A DNA stretch of 64,000 nt from contig NC_080564.1 of assembly GCF_030253575.1 (NCBI RefSeq), positions 5,624,501 to 5,688,500 of the forward strand, in the 5' to 3' direction. Made by a program: the position numbers and the translations under genes. Positions 12,000 to 23,509 of this stretch are shown piece after piece (within the stretch, counting starts at the first letter, position 1; every line of letters starts with the position of its first letter). The DNA comes from Rhododendron vialii. Lineage: Eukaryota > Streptophyta > Magnoliopsida > Ericales > Ericaceae. Under the pieces are notes generated by a model, which saw only the letters and a list, made by a program, of their open reading frames with translations, was not told the origin of the DNA and did not search any database.

Positions 12000-14900
12000 T
12001 CAGACTTCCGATAGCTGCACCTCAGGTTTCGAGCCCTTCGGCTTCTTCGGATCATCACTGGTCTTTGATTTCGGAGTTGAACTGTAATAAGTGGCGTACA
12101 GAATGAGCTGGGCAGCGGCGAAAATTGCTCCAACACCATTGGAAATCTACAGGAGAAGCAAAAGAGGAGGTATTGATCATGTGTAGTTTAATTTGAAGGA
12201 CGCATGCATACGATGTTACTCATTATCATGTGTAGATAATCTTTCCAACATTTCAACCCAATACTTTGATTCCAGTGACTCATCAACCATTAGGTATTAT
12301 CATTATACTACATATTTTGTTTCATAAGTAGGAAGTATCAATTAAACAGAAATCTTCTTCCAAAATTTCGATCCCTTGCGAAATACGAATTAATATATAT
12401 ATTTTATAATAAAGTTTATCCCCAAATCGGGCATTGCTAAACAAAACATGACACTGTTTTCGGAGGAGGCTGTTTATTAGGGTTGAATAAAGGGGTAACG
12501 TAATGTTGCAGTTCTTATATGAAAGGGAAAAAATGGCACGTGTTTTGAAAATTAATGTTGCAGTTCTTATAATGTTGCAGTTCTTATATGAAAGGGAAAA
12601 AATGGCACGTGTTTTGAAAATTAATGTTGTAGTTCTTATATGAAAGGGAAAAAATGGCATGTGTTTTGAAAATTAATACCCGTCAAAGATATTTTCAACG
12701 TTAACAAATGTTCTCAACATGTCCTTGACGGGTATTAATTATTAAAACACGTCTTGGGCCGTCATTTTCCCTATAGAAAAAGAGAACTAATCCAAGAAAG
12801 TAAGAAACAAAAACTTATGGTAACTTACCAAGATGTACCAGTCAATCCTCATGGTGGGGGGAACCTTGATCAAAGCATAGGCCGCCCAGATAACACCATT
12901 AGAGAAACAGGCCACAGAGAGCCACACGGGCATAAATTCCACGCTTTTGGTAACGATAACCTTTTTCTATTTTCGATAACAAAAAATAAAATAATCAGCA
13001 CAGCAGTAATAATTGAAAAGGGTGTGTTTGATGAGTAATTATTCAATGGTCAGGAAAATCCACGTTGGGAGACGGGAGTTGGGGGCTGGGCCGTGGAGAA
13101 GGGCCTTGGGACGCCACGTGAGCGTGCCCCAGGACCAGAATTGTTCATGTTTGACGGCACATGTTCTAGTGTTGGGAAAAAAAGCAGGGGATTTTGTGAA
13201 ATAGAGACATACCATGATGATGAGAGGGGAGCCATAGAGAATCAGTCCAAATAGAACTGAGAAAACACCCACAAGAATGGATCTAGTGCTCTTGGAGTGG
13301 ATTGCTAGAAGTGCAATACAAGCAATAACAACAGTGACTGCCACCTCGGCCAAGAGAAAAAGAGCAATCTTGCGCTGAAATAGATGAAGGAATTAAAAGG
13401 GTTAGCCAAATTTCCGGTACTGATAAAGAAGCACGAAGAAAAGGACCATAGACAAACACACAATCTAACATTCATAAGACCCCCTGCATAGATGCTCAGA
13501 GTAAAAAATCTGGTTGATGCCTAGTTATTGAGTAAAATAAATGCCAAATCTCTTGTCGATTTAACTCCTGCAGAAGTGCGTTTGGAGCGGTGTTTGATAG
13601 TTGTTTACATATCTTTTCCCCATCCTAAATGATCAACTTCTACAATAATGGTGTTGGTGAACGATAAGTACAAGGGAAACTTATTAGGTACTCCATTACT
13701 ATTATGGTATCGCCATGTTCGTGGTGCTCGCAATAGATGAGAAACTGCAGGACATAAAAAGAATGAACGTAAAAAGGAAAGGGAATCGATCGGTTTACTT
13801 CATACCCTTTGCTGCTTTGAAAAATACAAGAATATGGCGAGATAGACCAACTGCAAAAAGAGACCAATGGAATTGATTGTGACAACGAGGGTGCTGTTTG
13901 GGGTAATGATGCCGTAAAAGACCCAGAATATACAGTTTATCGTGGCTCCAATGTACGGATATGGCTGGAAGCCCTCCACTGATTTGTTCTTGCAAATTCT
14001 GTAAGCCACCTCCTTACTAAATAAAAAATAAAAAAATTCTCTATCATAAATATTGTGGTTAGCAGAAGTTGCCAAAGAGCTTGCCTGTGTGAAAAGTAAA
14101 CAATGCATGGTAGAAGATGAAGTGATTAGTCTTTTGTTTGACCATTAACTAAATTATCACAGAAAATCAGTGTTTTGGGATTTTTTTACCTTACTTTCTA
14201 TGAAGAGAGTGAACAGTTCTTTGCCCGACTAATTCCTACGAGTAGTCTCTCATGTATCTATCTATTCTCTATCTATCTATGTATACTAAACACATGTGCA
14301 CAAATGTGAAAATACATGTATCTAGATTCGTTTGATATACGTAAGCCTCTCATAATTTTCTAATATTAGCACATAAATCTGATGCCAAGTGTGTTAGAAT
14401 TTGTTCACATAATTGCCGAGTGTATTAGAAATTTGTTCACGTAATTCTGTACGTACACCTAAATTTTCCTATTTGAATTCTAATGGAGCTCACCCATATC
14501 TTCCTACTAGAGTGAAGGATGATATAATACTGACAAAATTCCATGTAAACTGTTTATTATCTATTTAGTTTCTTACTCTTCAATTCCGCCAAATAAAAAG
14601 AATACTGGCAAAATTGACGTAAAAACTTTTTGTTAATAATTGTTAGACTCCTACAGTATTTAATAGGGATTTCATGTTGGCCAACAAACAAATATTTTCA
14701 CACACAGAGACATATATGTATTTTATATCATAGAAAGAGCCAAAGAGGGAGAGAGATGTCACATTGGCGAGCCAAACAGGAAGAAAGAGGTGACATTCCC
14801 TGCAGACAGAGAAGACCAAATGTATAATTAGACCAAATTAAACAGAATTGAATCAATCAAAACCGTGAAATCAACAAGGAGTATCGATCACATATATAGT

Positions 14901-15731
14901 ACTCTATCCGTCCCTAAATAAGTGTCCGGCGCGAAAAACTAGGCCTTCAAAAAAACACATTTGTTTGGTTAAAAAAATCTATTTTTTTCCATAAATCAAT
15001 AGATAACAATGGGTTCTATTAGATTGTGAAAAAAATTAAATTTTTTAATGAAAAATATGCATGTTTTGTAAAGTTTAGTTTTGCGCGCCGAACACTTATT
15101 TAAGGACGGAGGGAGTAGCACATAGATTAAATTAGAATAAATCCAACACCAAACCAGCGATTAATAATACTTCAAGTTCCATCATACATGCAGATAAAAC
15201 AGTTTTTCAAACAGAGATAGAATTCATGATCTAGTTCTTCCTTCTATTGTTTCTGTTCTCCAATAGAATCGAAATATCCGAGACTCAAGTCTCTCTAGGA
15301 AACCAAACATAGCATAAACATTCAATCAACTAACCAAGGATTTAAACCGTGGTATTCGAAAACGTGACGACATCGTTGATACGGCTATATATCGGACATT
15401 ATTGGCTATTACATAGGCAAATAACGGTACCGAAGGTTCAAAATCCTGTTAGGTGACGGCTGATATGATTTGAAACAAACAACCTCTATCTACTCTAAAC
15501 CCCGGCCTCAAAATCAGGTTTTCTAGAACAGTGTTTTTAAAAATAAAAAAAATTCAGAATCATCATCAAATTCCAGAAAAGAAAAAGACGATCGCTCATC
15601 AAACCTTAGAGCAAACTAACAGAACATGAGAACACATACAAAACGAAGATCAGTTCATGAGTGACATAGCAATGTATGTGTACGTATAGAGAGAGAGAGC
15701 GGGGGGGGGGGGGTGGGGGCGGGTGGGGGGT

Positions 15732-15762
<31 letters not shown>

Positions 15763-15832
15763 CGCGGGGGTGGTGGTGTTTGAAGCGCATACCAATAATG
15801 CCAATGACAGTGCGAGCAATTGCCCAAGACAT
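12000..15832 (-). CDS. SWEET: SWEET (MtN3/saliva) bidirectional sugar transporter
   Basis: Seven-helix uniporter of sugars in the plasma membrane or tonoplast. Exons in transcript order: 15832-15793 (40 nt), 14799-14763 (37), 14016-13806 (211), 13374-13213 (162), 12966-12829 (138), 12146-12000 (147). The 40/37/about 210/162/about 130 pattern is the classic SWEET layout; all sites are GT-AG and frame is unbroken for 244 residues. First MtN3 repeat: [45 protein letters not shown]. Second repeat: [42 protein letters not shown]. The C-tail is charged. Two oddities: the usual P-x-P-T-F after helix 1 reads PIKEVAYR, and the loop normally like YGLPFVHPNST reads YGIITPNST. Exon 5 has about six extra codons compared with most relatives. 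A clade II-like assignment is a guess. A decayed paralogue lies at 24204-27040. Confidence 0.88.
12502..12674. repeat. 52-bp units, MITE arm amplified in tandem
   Basis: Three copies of a unit starting AATGTTGCAGTTCTTATATG (at 12502, 12571, 12623), with a 17-bp partial copy between the first two. Each unit is SWEET intron sequence plus the left arm of the MITE at 12639-12771, so the arm was multiplied after insertion. Confidence 0.85.
12639..12771. mobile_element. Foldback MITE (GACGGG family), copy 1
   Basis: Inverted arms: TGTTTTGAAAATTAATACCC on the left, GGGTATTAATTATTAAAACA on the right, ending GTCATTTTCCC. It lies in SWEET intron 5. The SWEET pseudogene has the uninterrupted site TTCTTATAGAAAAAG at 24952-24966, so this is a genuine insertion after the gene duplication. 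Confidence 0.8.
14902..15115. mobile_element. Stowaway-type MITE in SWEET intron 1
   Basis: TA target duplications (14900-14901, 15116-15117) flank 214 bp with ends CTCTATCCGTCCC and GGACGGAGGGAG. Subterminal arms AAATAAGTGTCCGGCG and CGCCGAACACTTATTT also pair. Confidence 0.85.
15699..15776. repeat. Near-pure poly-G tract in SWEET intron 1
   Basis: About 75 bases almost all G, with a few T, C or A interruptions. It begins about 17 bases downstream of the exon 1 donor in transcript direction, so the pre-mRNA strand is poly-C and the template DNA strand poly-G. Its exact length in the assembly is doubtful. Confidence 0.9.
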
Positions 15833-15960
15833 CTTCGAAGCTTTGTTTAGAGAGAGAGAGAGAGAGAGAGAGAGGAGGTGAAAATTGTGTGAAGTTGTTG
15901 TTGGGGGTGAAGAGACGGTTATGATATAGTACGGGAGAGAGAGAGAGAGAGGAGTCGGAA
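15833..15960 (-). promoter_or_regulatory. SWEET 5' leader with CT runs
   Basis: Two GA runs (about 15850-15874 and 15934-15951; CT in transcript sense) directly upstream of the SWEET start. This is typical of plant leaders. No TATA box was assigned. Confidence 0.45.
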
Positions 15961-16087
15961 TTCCCGAGCAAGAAAGATCGTATCAGAATTTGCAACAAAT
16001 TAGGACTCTGTTGAGATTAAACCCGGAATACAAGTTTTGGATTACGATCAGGATTAAGATGTTCAACATTATCTGTTTTCGGATTTA

Positions 16088-16091
16088 ATTC

Positions 16092-16122
<31 letters not shown>

Positions 16123-16123
16123 C
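16088..16123. repeat. (CT)n microsatellite
   Basis: A CT run broken by one CCC, about 260 bp upstream of the SWEET start codon. Confidence 0.9.
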
Positions 16124-16308
16124 ACTTCACAGTGCATGCAGGGCACGACGTCGAGGCGGTTCAGTTAGTTAACGTGTGTGGATCGATGTAAATTCGTGCT
16201 GGTTTTCCATGTAATTACAACTACTGCTCTCAATGCGGACAATACGTAACAGGGTTGGATTAGAACCTTTGGCTCATGGTCTTGAGAGATTTTTCGGTGT
16301 CTGATGGA

Positions 16309-16480
16309 TGTATCCCACGTGATACTCGTTCGATATTTTCGAGCCCTTCAATACATTTTTGGACGGTTCGGATTGAAACTTTCTCTTTTCTCATCTCGAC
16401 ACTTTCTCTCTCCAAATATGAGCAGTCAAAAAATGCAATAGACGGCTTGGATGCGCCGAACGGATACCACGTGGTACCAA
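16309..16480. mobile_element. Small foldback element (CCACGTG ends)
   Basis: The left end CCCACGTGATACTCGTTCG pairs imperfectly with CGAACGGATACCACGTGG on the right. The interior has TTTTTGGACGGTTCGGATTG, a motif also seen in the elements near 25.8 and 60.3 kb. Target duplication not determined. Confidence 0.4.
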
Positions 16481-16731
16481 CCCGACATTGAAAAATTTTC
16501 CCATGGTCTTAGCCTATTCCGGACTTCCCTTTTTAATTTCGTGTGGGAGAAGAAAGTCTAGTAACACAACATGGATAATATTTTGCACACCTGTGACAAT
16601 GTTTCATTAAAGGTTATATTTGTGCCCCAAGTTATAATAGGACTAGTGGAAGACACGACGCAATGCATTCTAAACACAGTTTAAAGACACAATGCGACAT
16701 GTTCTTGGAAACAACTGGAGTTAATTGAATT

Positions 16732-16732
<1 letters not shown>

Positions 16733-16766
<34 letters not shown>
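16733..16766. repeat. (CT)n microsatellite
   Basis: About 17 CT units in intergenic DNA. No gene is recognised between about 16000 and 17670; local near-repeats of TCAATACACCAAT occur around 17130-17215. Confidence 0.9.
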
Positions 16767-16769
<3 letters not shown>

Positions 16770-17669
16770 GGAAACATGTTTCTTTTTGGTCTTTTTTTTT
16801 TTTATCAAATACCATTGGACATGAATTTTATTTTTCCTTCCCTGTAGTGGTTATCTTTTTTGTTTTCCTTATTTGTGATTGTTCCCTTTTGTTTTTCCTT
16901 GGCCATTGTTTTAGCCTTTCGACAAAAAAGAGTAAAATTTATATCAAAATTTTTAATATACCCAAGAGGTCATGACATGAAGAATTGAAAGTTTTTTGTT
17001 AGGATTCAAACATTAAGAACCCATATACTACAAAGCTACAAAAAAATGGCTGTACATAGGCCATGACATGTAGAACCCATATACTATTAAGCTTGATAAT
17101 CATTTTATTGAACCTCTAGAACTAACACATCAATACACCAATCAAAGGCTGAAACTTCAATACACTAATACTTCAATACACCAATTAAAGGCTGAAATTC
17201 AATACACTAAACTTTTTTGTGGATTAAACAACAATTTAAACACCAAGCCTGGTAATCATATTTTTTGCCCTTTTGTTTTTTCTTTGTTTTGAAGATTAAA
17301 CAACAATTTAGGAAAACCCTAGTTTAGTGCAAAATTGAGGATGGGGGGATTCTTACCGGAAAGAGAAAACCAAATAGATTTTTTCGCGGATATGGAGAGA
17401 GAGAGAGACCGTAACTATGGAGGGAGAGAGGAGAGAAGAGAGAGGAATACAAAATGACTGCAACCTATTGAAAATAGGTTGGATTACAGAAATGGGTAAA
17501 CAGACATGAGACTTATTAATAAGTTGAAATCAATGATTCAATTCAATGGCTGTAACCTATTGGAATTTCGATCTGACGGCTGAAGACGTGTTTTTGTTTG
17601 TATGAGTAGATAAAACCCGTCCTATTTTACAATATAGATTAAGAAAAATCTAACCAAACAGAAAAACAA

Positions 17670-18520
17670 GGACACCGCTAATGCCACGATCAAATCCTTT
17701 AATGCCACGAGAGTTACTTTAGTTTCACAATTTTACCCTTCTGGAGTCTCTCTCTCTCTCGTCGGGCCTACTACATGCAAAATCCAGTTCCCCTCAGACC
17801 TCCATCTCCCCTCCTTTTTGGGTCTCTTTCGATTAATCCACCATCGGTATCCCCAAAACGAACAACGACACCAGATCAATTTACCTCCCTTCCAAGATCT
17901 AATCCTCTGTCGATCTTCTATCAATACAAAATGTCCAACACCACCATCATGTACATTCCTCTCTTACCATTACGATTCTATTGCTCGATTAGAATTTCAA
18001 CGGCTGTCCTAATTTATTTCAAGATAATCGGCGGTTGCTTCGCTTGATTTGAACATCTCAAACAGCGATGCAAAGAAGGCCAAAGTACTTTGTTCTTCTT
18101 CAAAGATATTAGGCTGATCAAATCTAATTAGATAGTGGACCTCGAGTTGACTCTCAAAATATAGATTTTAAAGAGAATTATATTGATTAACCATCATATT
18201 TTCTGTTAGTTGAGTAACATCACTACCAGAGTGAGACGGGATGAGGGAGTGCAATGGACCAAGATGAGAGAAAAGTTGGATGTGGGGAAAGAGACAGGGG
18301 TACACTTGTTAGATGCTGTAAAATGTCGTGGCACTATAAATTCGCACTATAAATTCTTAGGAAAAATGATGGACAATGACGTGTTTTGATAATTAATACC
18401 TGCCAATGACATTTTTAGTATTAATAAATGTTCTTAGTTTGTCCTTGGTGGGTATTAATTATCGAAACACGTCTTAGACCGTCATTTTTCCAAATTCTTA
18501 TCGTGGCATTAGCAGTGTCC
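17670..18520. mobile_element. Non-autonomous TIR element, 851 bp, with gene-like interior
   Basis: Ends GGACACCGCTAATGCCACGA and TCGTGGCATTAGCAGTGTCC are inverted copies (one mismatch). Flanks AAAAACAA (17662-17669) and AAAAAGAA (18521-18528) may be an 8-bp target duplication with one change. The interior (about 17740-18060) is CT- and C-rich like a plant leader/exon and differs from the AT-rich ends, so a captured host fragment is possible. A second MITE (18360-18491) is nested inside. Superfamily (Mutator or hAT) not settled. Confidence 0.65.
18360..18491. mobile_element. GACGGG-family MITE, copy 2, with 9-bp TSD
   Basis: A 132-bp hairpin starting GGAAAAATGATGG and ending CCGTCATTTTTCC, arms meeting at ATTAATACCTGCC / GGTGGGTATTAAT. 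Exact duplication AAATTCTTA at 18351-18359 and 18492-18500. A 9-bp duplication plus long inverted arms points to the Mutator superfamily. Confidence 0.88.
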
Positions 18521-19226
18521 AAAAAGAACTCTATTTATTAACAGAACGGGAAACCCTATAGTGCACCTTGCACTTGGGCGTGTTACATGTTTGGACTGTT
18601 GTGATCTGCCCTACAGGGTGCCCTGCAGGATCCCCGGATCTCATAGCTGGGATCGGATGATATAGGTGTGAATTATTTATAGCACACGTACAACTCGTGT
18701 AGTATCAGAGGATCGAAATACCACTACATTGCGGCCGATATTTAAGTCCAATGACTCTAATGTCAAGAGTAGCTATAGTACTACTAATCCAAGGGGTTCA
18801 AGCGGTTCAAAATTTGCACTGAATTTTTTTACTTTTTTGGATATAAAATAAATTTTCCTTACTGTTGGCGTTGAGTTAGCCGTGCAAGGTAAAAATATGA
18901 AAGTCCAACTAAAATTGAACAAAATATTATAGTCCAACAAAACAAAATAAGTTCAACCAAAATAAGTTTGACGATTTGAGGGCGGATAAGAGGGTAAGTT
19001 TGACTATTTGAGAACCTAAAACTTCAGGTGGAGTACTATTTTTCTTTCATATGAGTAACAAATATCATCTTTTTCTCCTTATTTTTAGGACGGATACATC
19101 TAAAGCTTCGTTCCGATCACAAAATACTCGTACGCATTTATGCACAAGAACCTAATGGAGTGAAATCCACTGATATAAAGCCGACCTAGAAGAATCCTAT
19201 TACCTTTTTGATTATCAGCACATTTA

Positions 19227-19359
19227 GTGAAAATGACGGGCCATGACTTATTTTGATAATTAATATCCGCCAATGACATGTTGAGAATATTTTTTAATGC
19301 TGAAAATGTCATTGACGAATATTAATTATCAAAACACGTTATTAACTGTCATTTTCCCC
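19227..19359. mobile_element. GACGGG-family MITE, copy 3
   Basis: Same hairpin: GAAAATGACGGGCC at the left, AACTGTCATTTTCCCC at the right, inner arms TTTTGATAATTAATATCCG and CGAATATTAATTATCAAAA. Target duplication is blurred. Confidence 0.8.
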
Positions 19360-20309
19360 AGCATTTAATGGGCTTCTAGCGACGACTAGGAAATGGGTTC
19401 TTAAAATGGCCCAAACTGAAGAGAAGCCCAAGACATCTCAATTTCCGTCCCGTCTCTTCCACAAGGCCTTGAGGGTTCACAGGACAAAGAAAACTAGAAC
19501 TGTATTAAAATCTAATTTCTTCTTATATTCTTTCATTAATTGGTTAGGTAAAAAAAAAAAACTCGTCATATCCATGGCTTTAAGTTTCTCACCGCGATTA
19601 ATTTTTGCCTCAAACTTTCTTGCATAACATGTCAGTGTTTTCGAGTATCATGACTTTCGTTTTGTAACTAATTCCTCCACAATCTGTAGTGTTTTCGAGA
19701 ATAATTTTTAGTCTCGGAAAATTCTTAACAATCGAACGGGGTAGAAGATAGCCTTTCTTCTACCTCAACTAACCTAATTTGTAGGATCCGATTGGCCCGG
19801 CCAGAGTTTTGGTTCTAGCATATTAGTCTTCTATCCTCCGTCTACAATATTTTTGTTTGTTCAACTTTTTGGGCCGGGTCTTCACCAGTGCTCTGCTTGT
19901 TCCCTCCCAACCCTTTCTTTACTCCCAAAAAGACTGAATTGATCATGATTAAAACCCTCTTATCCCAAAAAAAAGAAAAGAAAAGAAAAGTTAGATCAGA
20001 ATGGCATATTGTAATACAAAATTGGTGTAACCATCATTTGATATAGATGTCATTTGTCTCATTCGTGTACAATAAATCTTTTATTTTATAAAAAAAATAT
20101 AAAAGCTGGTGCAGACACCTGAGTGATCAGAAAAAATATTAGTATTTGGTTTATAATTTGTTGATCCGGCTGATGCTCGTAATGCTCTGATTTGTGAGCA
20201 ATTGACAACTCCAATGCAACATTTCCGAAAACAAGATTATCGAAATTCTGAAGACTGCAGGCATCAACTTCCAACAACTAAAGAAATGCCATGCATTCTA
20301 TTTTCTTTA

Positions 20310-20460
20310 ATTTAGTCACCGTTTCGCTAAGGTTTTTATTTTTTAAGTATTTATTTTTCATTTTACGAGATTGGTCATGATTTTGTCACAATACATCACC
20401 TTTAATTGAAAAAATAAGTACTTATGTACTTATTTTAATTAGTGGAACGATATTATTTGT
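20310..20460. repeat. Dispersed repeat, empty form of 63040-63370
   Basis: CGCTAAGGTTTTTATTTTTTAAGTATTTATTTTTC here matches both sides of the Stowaway at 63070-63300 with only TA at the junction (20348-20349). Both copies continue into CACAATACATCAC. Unknown family. Confidence 0.6.
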
Positions 20461-20879
20461 CTTTCAAATTTCATGGAGGGGCTGTGGCACAGTGTTTTTG
20501 AGCTTGCCGCGTGGCTTGTAACCAGCTCTCTATTTGTATGTACATTCGTGTATATCATTTTAGAATTATTCTAACCTCCGCCCAAAAACGATTATTCTAT
20601 AGGATTTCACTGTCCGGTCAAATTACATATAAAATCTTTAATTTAAAACTGCATTTTCAATTGATGTTTAAACGCAATAATTGGTGAAAATATATTTTAT
20701 TAATCTCAAACCCTATACAAAGAGATAATTAAACATGGTAATGGGATAAAAAATGACGTCATTGCTTAAGGAAGAACATCTCAACTATGTTGGAACATAG
20801 GTCACGTAATCTTCTAGTAGGCCCTTCTGACCTTATCCTCAATCCTCACTTTTTGCTCTTGCTCTCACTAGTTTTAGTA

Positions 20880-21292
20880 CTCCCTCCGTTTCACTTTGTT
20901 ATGTCCTTATTCTTTTTTGGAATGTCCCAAAATGATATGCTTGTTTCAAAACTTTTCATTTTTGGATGTCCGTATTACCATTTTACCCCTCATTTCCTTT
21001 TACATTTAAAAAGGTTTAGAATTTCAAAATTTAAATCTAAGGCGCCATTCTCCCCCATAAGAAAAGTACATTCTACTCTGAGCTTAATTAATGCATGCTG
21101 ATCAGTTCTAATACAACCACGGAATGGAATCAACATGGATATCATGACAGGATATGAAATAAATTTGGCTCCAATTTTAATATTCTATCAAAGGGCTAAA
21201 ATGGTAAAATTGATAAAAAGTCAATGTAATAATGATGTTTTCTTAAATTAAGAGAAAGTCAAAGTAGACAAAACAAATTGGGACGGAGGGAG
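20880..21292. mobile_element. Stowaway-type MITE with paralogous empty site
   Basis: A 413-bp element with ends CTCCCTCCGTTTC and GGGACGGAGGGAG, TA duplicated at 20878-20879 and 21293-21294. SD-B reads TTTTAGTAGTTTGG at 28627-28640, the exact empty site. Mariner-related, non-autonomous. Confidence 0.93.
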
Positions 21293-21522
21293 TAGTTTGG
21301 AATGCTTTTATGATATACTTTTATGCTCGCGCTCGTGATGTTGTTCTTGCTCACGCACGTGACTTAGGTTGGAACCCCATTCTCGGGCAATTAGCTAAAA
21401 TGCTAAATGCTGAAAAAGCAAATAATTAAACGAGGGATTGGACTGAAAACAAGGTGATATAAGGGATTGGACCAAAGTGGGTGGTGTAGAATATAAACAA
21501 ACATTGAGACACAGAGTTGAAT

Positions 21523-21937
21523 TAGGCCTGTCAATGGGCCAGATTCGAATCCGATAAGACCCGAATTCGATAGTGGTAATCCGAATCCGAATTCGAAAAA
21601 TTCGGATCTGATCCGAAAATTCGAATCCGATCCGAAAACTTTTTTACTTCAAAAATTTTAGCAAAAAAAAAAAATTTCCCAAAAAAAATAAAATAAAAAA
21701 ATAAAATAAAAAATAAAAATAAAAATAAAAATACAACTTCTTAAACATTTTTTTTTTCAAAATAAAAAATTTACTGTTTATTAAAAAAAAAACTAAAATT
21801 TTTTTTAATTTTTTTTAAAAAAAAGTTCGGATTTGGATTGATAACGGATTTAATCCAATCCGATCTGTATTTGAATTACCGGATTCGGATTATCAGATCG
21901 GATTTTTCGAATCGGATCCGGTTCATTGACAGGCCTA
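21523..21937. mobile_element. hAT-type MITE with paralogous empty site
   Basis: A 415-bp AT-rich element with ends TAGGCCTGTCAATG and CATTGACAGGCCTA, duplication AGTTGAAT at 21515-21522 and 21938-21945. SD-B has a single AGTTGAAT (28866-28873) and no insert. An 8-bp duplication and TAGG ends fit hAT. Subterminal GGATTCGGATC-type repeats recur on both sides. Confidence 0.93.
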
Positions 21938-22368
21938 AGTTGAATATAAATGCATACACGTAACACTCCATAGGACACTAGGCTAGTATGTTTCATTTTT
22001 CATGGTAATTCAGGTGTCCAGACCAAATTACGAGCACCTCGAGTAATTTTGGAAGACCGAACCTATCACCTATTCGCGAGACCTGTCATATATGTTGTAG
22101 TCGCCTGAAAGAAAGAAAGAAAGAAAGCACCGCTGCCTTATGCTCCCAATTTATCAGATCATTTTGATTTTTGATGATCAGTCTTTGTTATAGAGTCACT
22201 CACGTACCCTCTCACCAAAGATTTATCATCCCAAAATTAAGCATGTTTTGCTATTCCTCAGGTGCCGCCACCTTCAATACTCATCTTTTTTTTTAATTCC
22301 CCCTGGCTCATCCCCATTAGCCCTCTGGAGTACACTTCCCCCTTTGATCATGTCCTTCCCACCACCCA

Positions 22369-22513
22369 CCTAAACCCTCTCCCCCCCCCCCATGCACACC
22401 TTTCTCTAAAGTGAAACAAAACACAAAAGAAAAGGCTAAACCCACCTACCCCCCCCCCCCGCCCATGCACACCTTTCTCTAAAGTGAAACAAAACACAAA
22501 AGAAAAGGCTAAA
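22369..22513. repeat. 73-bp tandem duplication with poly-C
   Basis: The unit with CATGCACACCTTTCTCTAAA is present twice here, each after a C-tract, but once in SD-B (about 29290). Confidence 0.88.
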
Positions 22514-22627
22514 AAAAAATCACCAATCCATTTCTGGTCAAAAGATGCCACCAATTTAATTAGTGGTTCCTTACCTTAGCAAAGAAGGAACTATTAGTGT
22601 CACACTGGTTTTATTGACACGAAAATT

Positions 22628-23212
22628 GAGTATGTTTATTTGAAATGAGATTGGATGATGGGATTATTAATATCATGTTTGTTTGAGATAAGATTAGATT
22701 GATAGAAAGAATTGATAATGAGAAGGGATTAGTAATTTGAGATAACATTGGATTGATAGAAAGAATTGATAATGAGAAGGGATTGGTAATGTGAATGGAA
22801 TGGGATTGGACTATTAATACCATCTCCCACAGGGTATTCCTAATACCCCCTAATCCCCGGCTTGCTAGTCCATTGGATTCATAGTCCAAACTCATTTTAG
22901 GTTACCAAACAAAGTATTGGTAATCCATTGAGATTGGTAGTCCAATCCTAAGGGCTAAGAGGGTTAACAAACGGGGTCTGGAGATGGTGTTACCAATCTC
23001 AATTAACCCAACCCATTCTTATTACTAATTTCTTCTTTCAATCCAAATCCATCACATAATCTCATCTCAAACAAATATGATATTAATAATTCCATCATCC
23101 AATCTCATCTCAAACAAACGTATTCATTACTAATCCTTTCTTATTATCAATCCTAATCTTAATCTCATCTCCTTACAAATCCCACTCATTTATTACTGTT
23201 ATCAAACGGAGT
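22628..23212. mobile_element. Large imperfect inverted repeat (MITE-like)
   Basis: GATTGGATGATGGGATTATT near 22651 pairs with AATAATTCCATCATCCAATC near 23090, and GATAATGAGAAGGGATTAG with reverse-sense copies near 23130. The left half has a 61-bp internal near-repeat. Edges carry CAAACGGRGTCT motifs seen in Tourist-like elements. Absent at the matching point of SD-B. Superfamily uncertain. Confidence 0.55.
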
Positions 23213-23238
23213 CTTTTGTTTGTTTGTCAAGCTTGATT

Positions 23239-23322
23239 TTTCAATGGTTGAAAATAAATATTCCTACAGTGCAATCGACTTTTCAATGGTTGAAAATAAA
23301 TATTCCTACAGTGCAATCTACT
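23239..23322. repeat. 42-bp tandem duplication
   Basis: TTTCAATGGTTGAAAATAAA and following bases occur twice with period 42; SD-B (about 31206) has one copy. Confidence 0.9.
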
Positions 23323-23399
23323 GGACAGCTGGTCCACATGGAAAGTGGTTTGCATAACAATTTCTTTCCCCAGCCCGCCCCCCCCCCCCCCAACCAACA

Positions 23400-23509
23400 A
23401 AATTTTGAACATTTTGTTAAGCAAAATTTAAAATCTTTAATTTCACCACCCCCCCAAAAAAAATTTTGAACATTTTGTTAAGCAAAATTTAAAATCTTTA
23501 ATTTCACCA
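23400..23509. repeat. 61-bp tandem duplication
   Basis: AAATTTTGAACATTTTGTTA and following bases occur twice with period 61; SD-B has a single diverged copy near 31310. A poly-C run joins the units. Confidence 0.88.

Noticed and set aside
15606-15998. Proline-rich ORFs over the SWEET exon 1 region
   Set aside because: Pro runs are the poly-G tract read in reverse; the true exon 1 ends at its donor at 15793.
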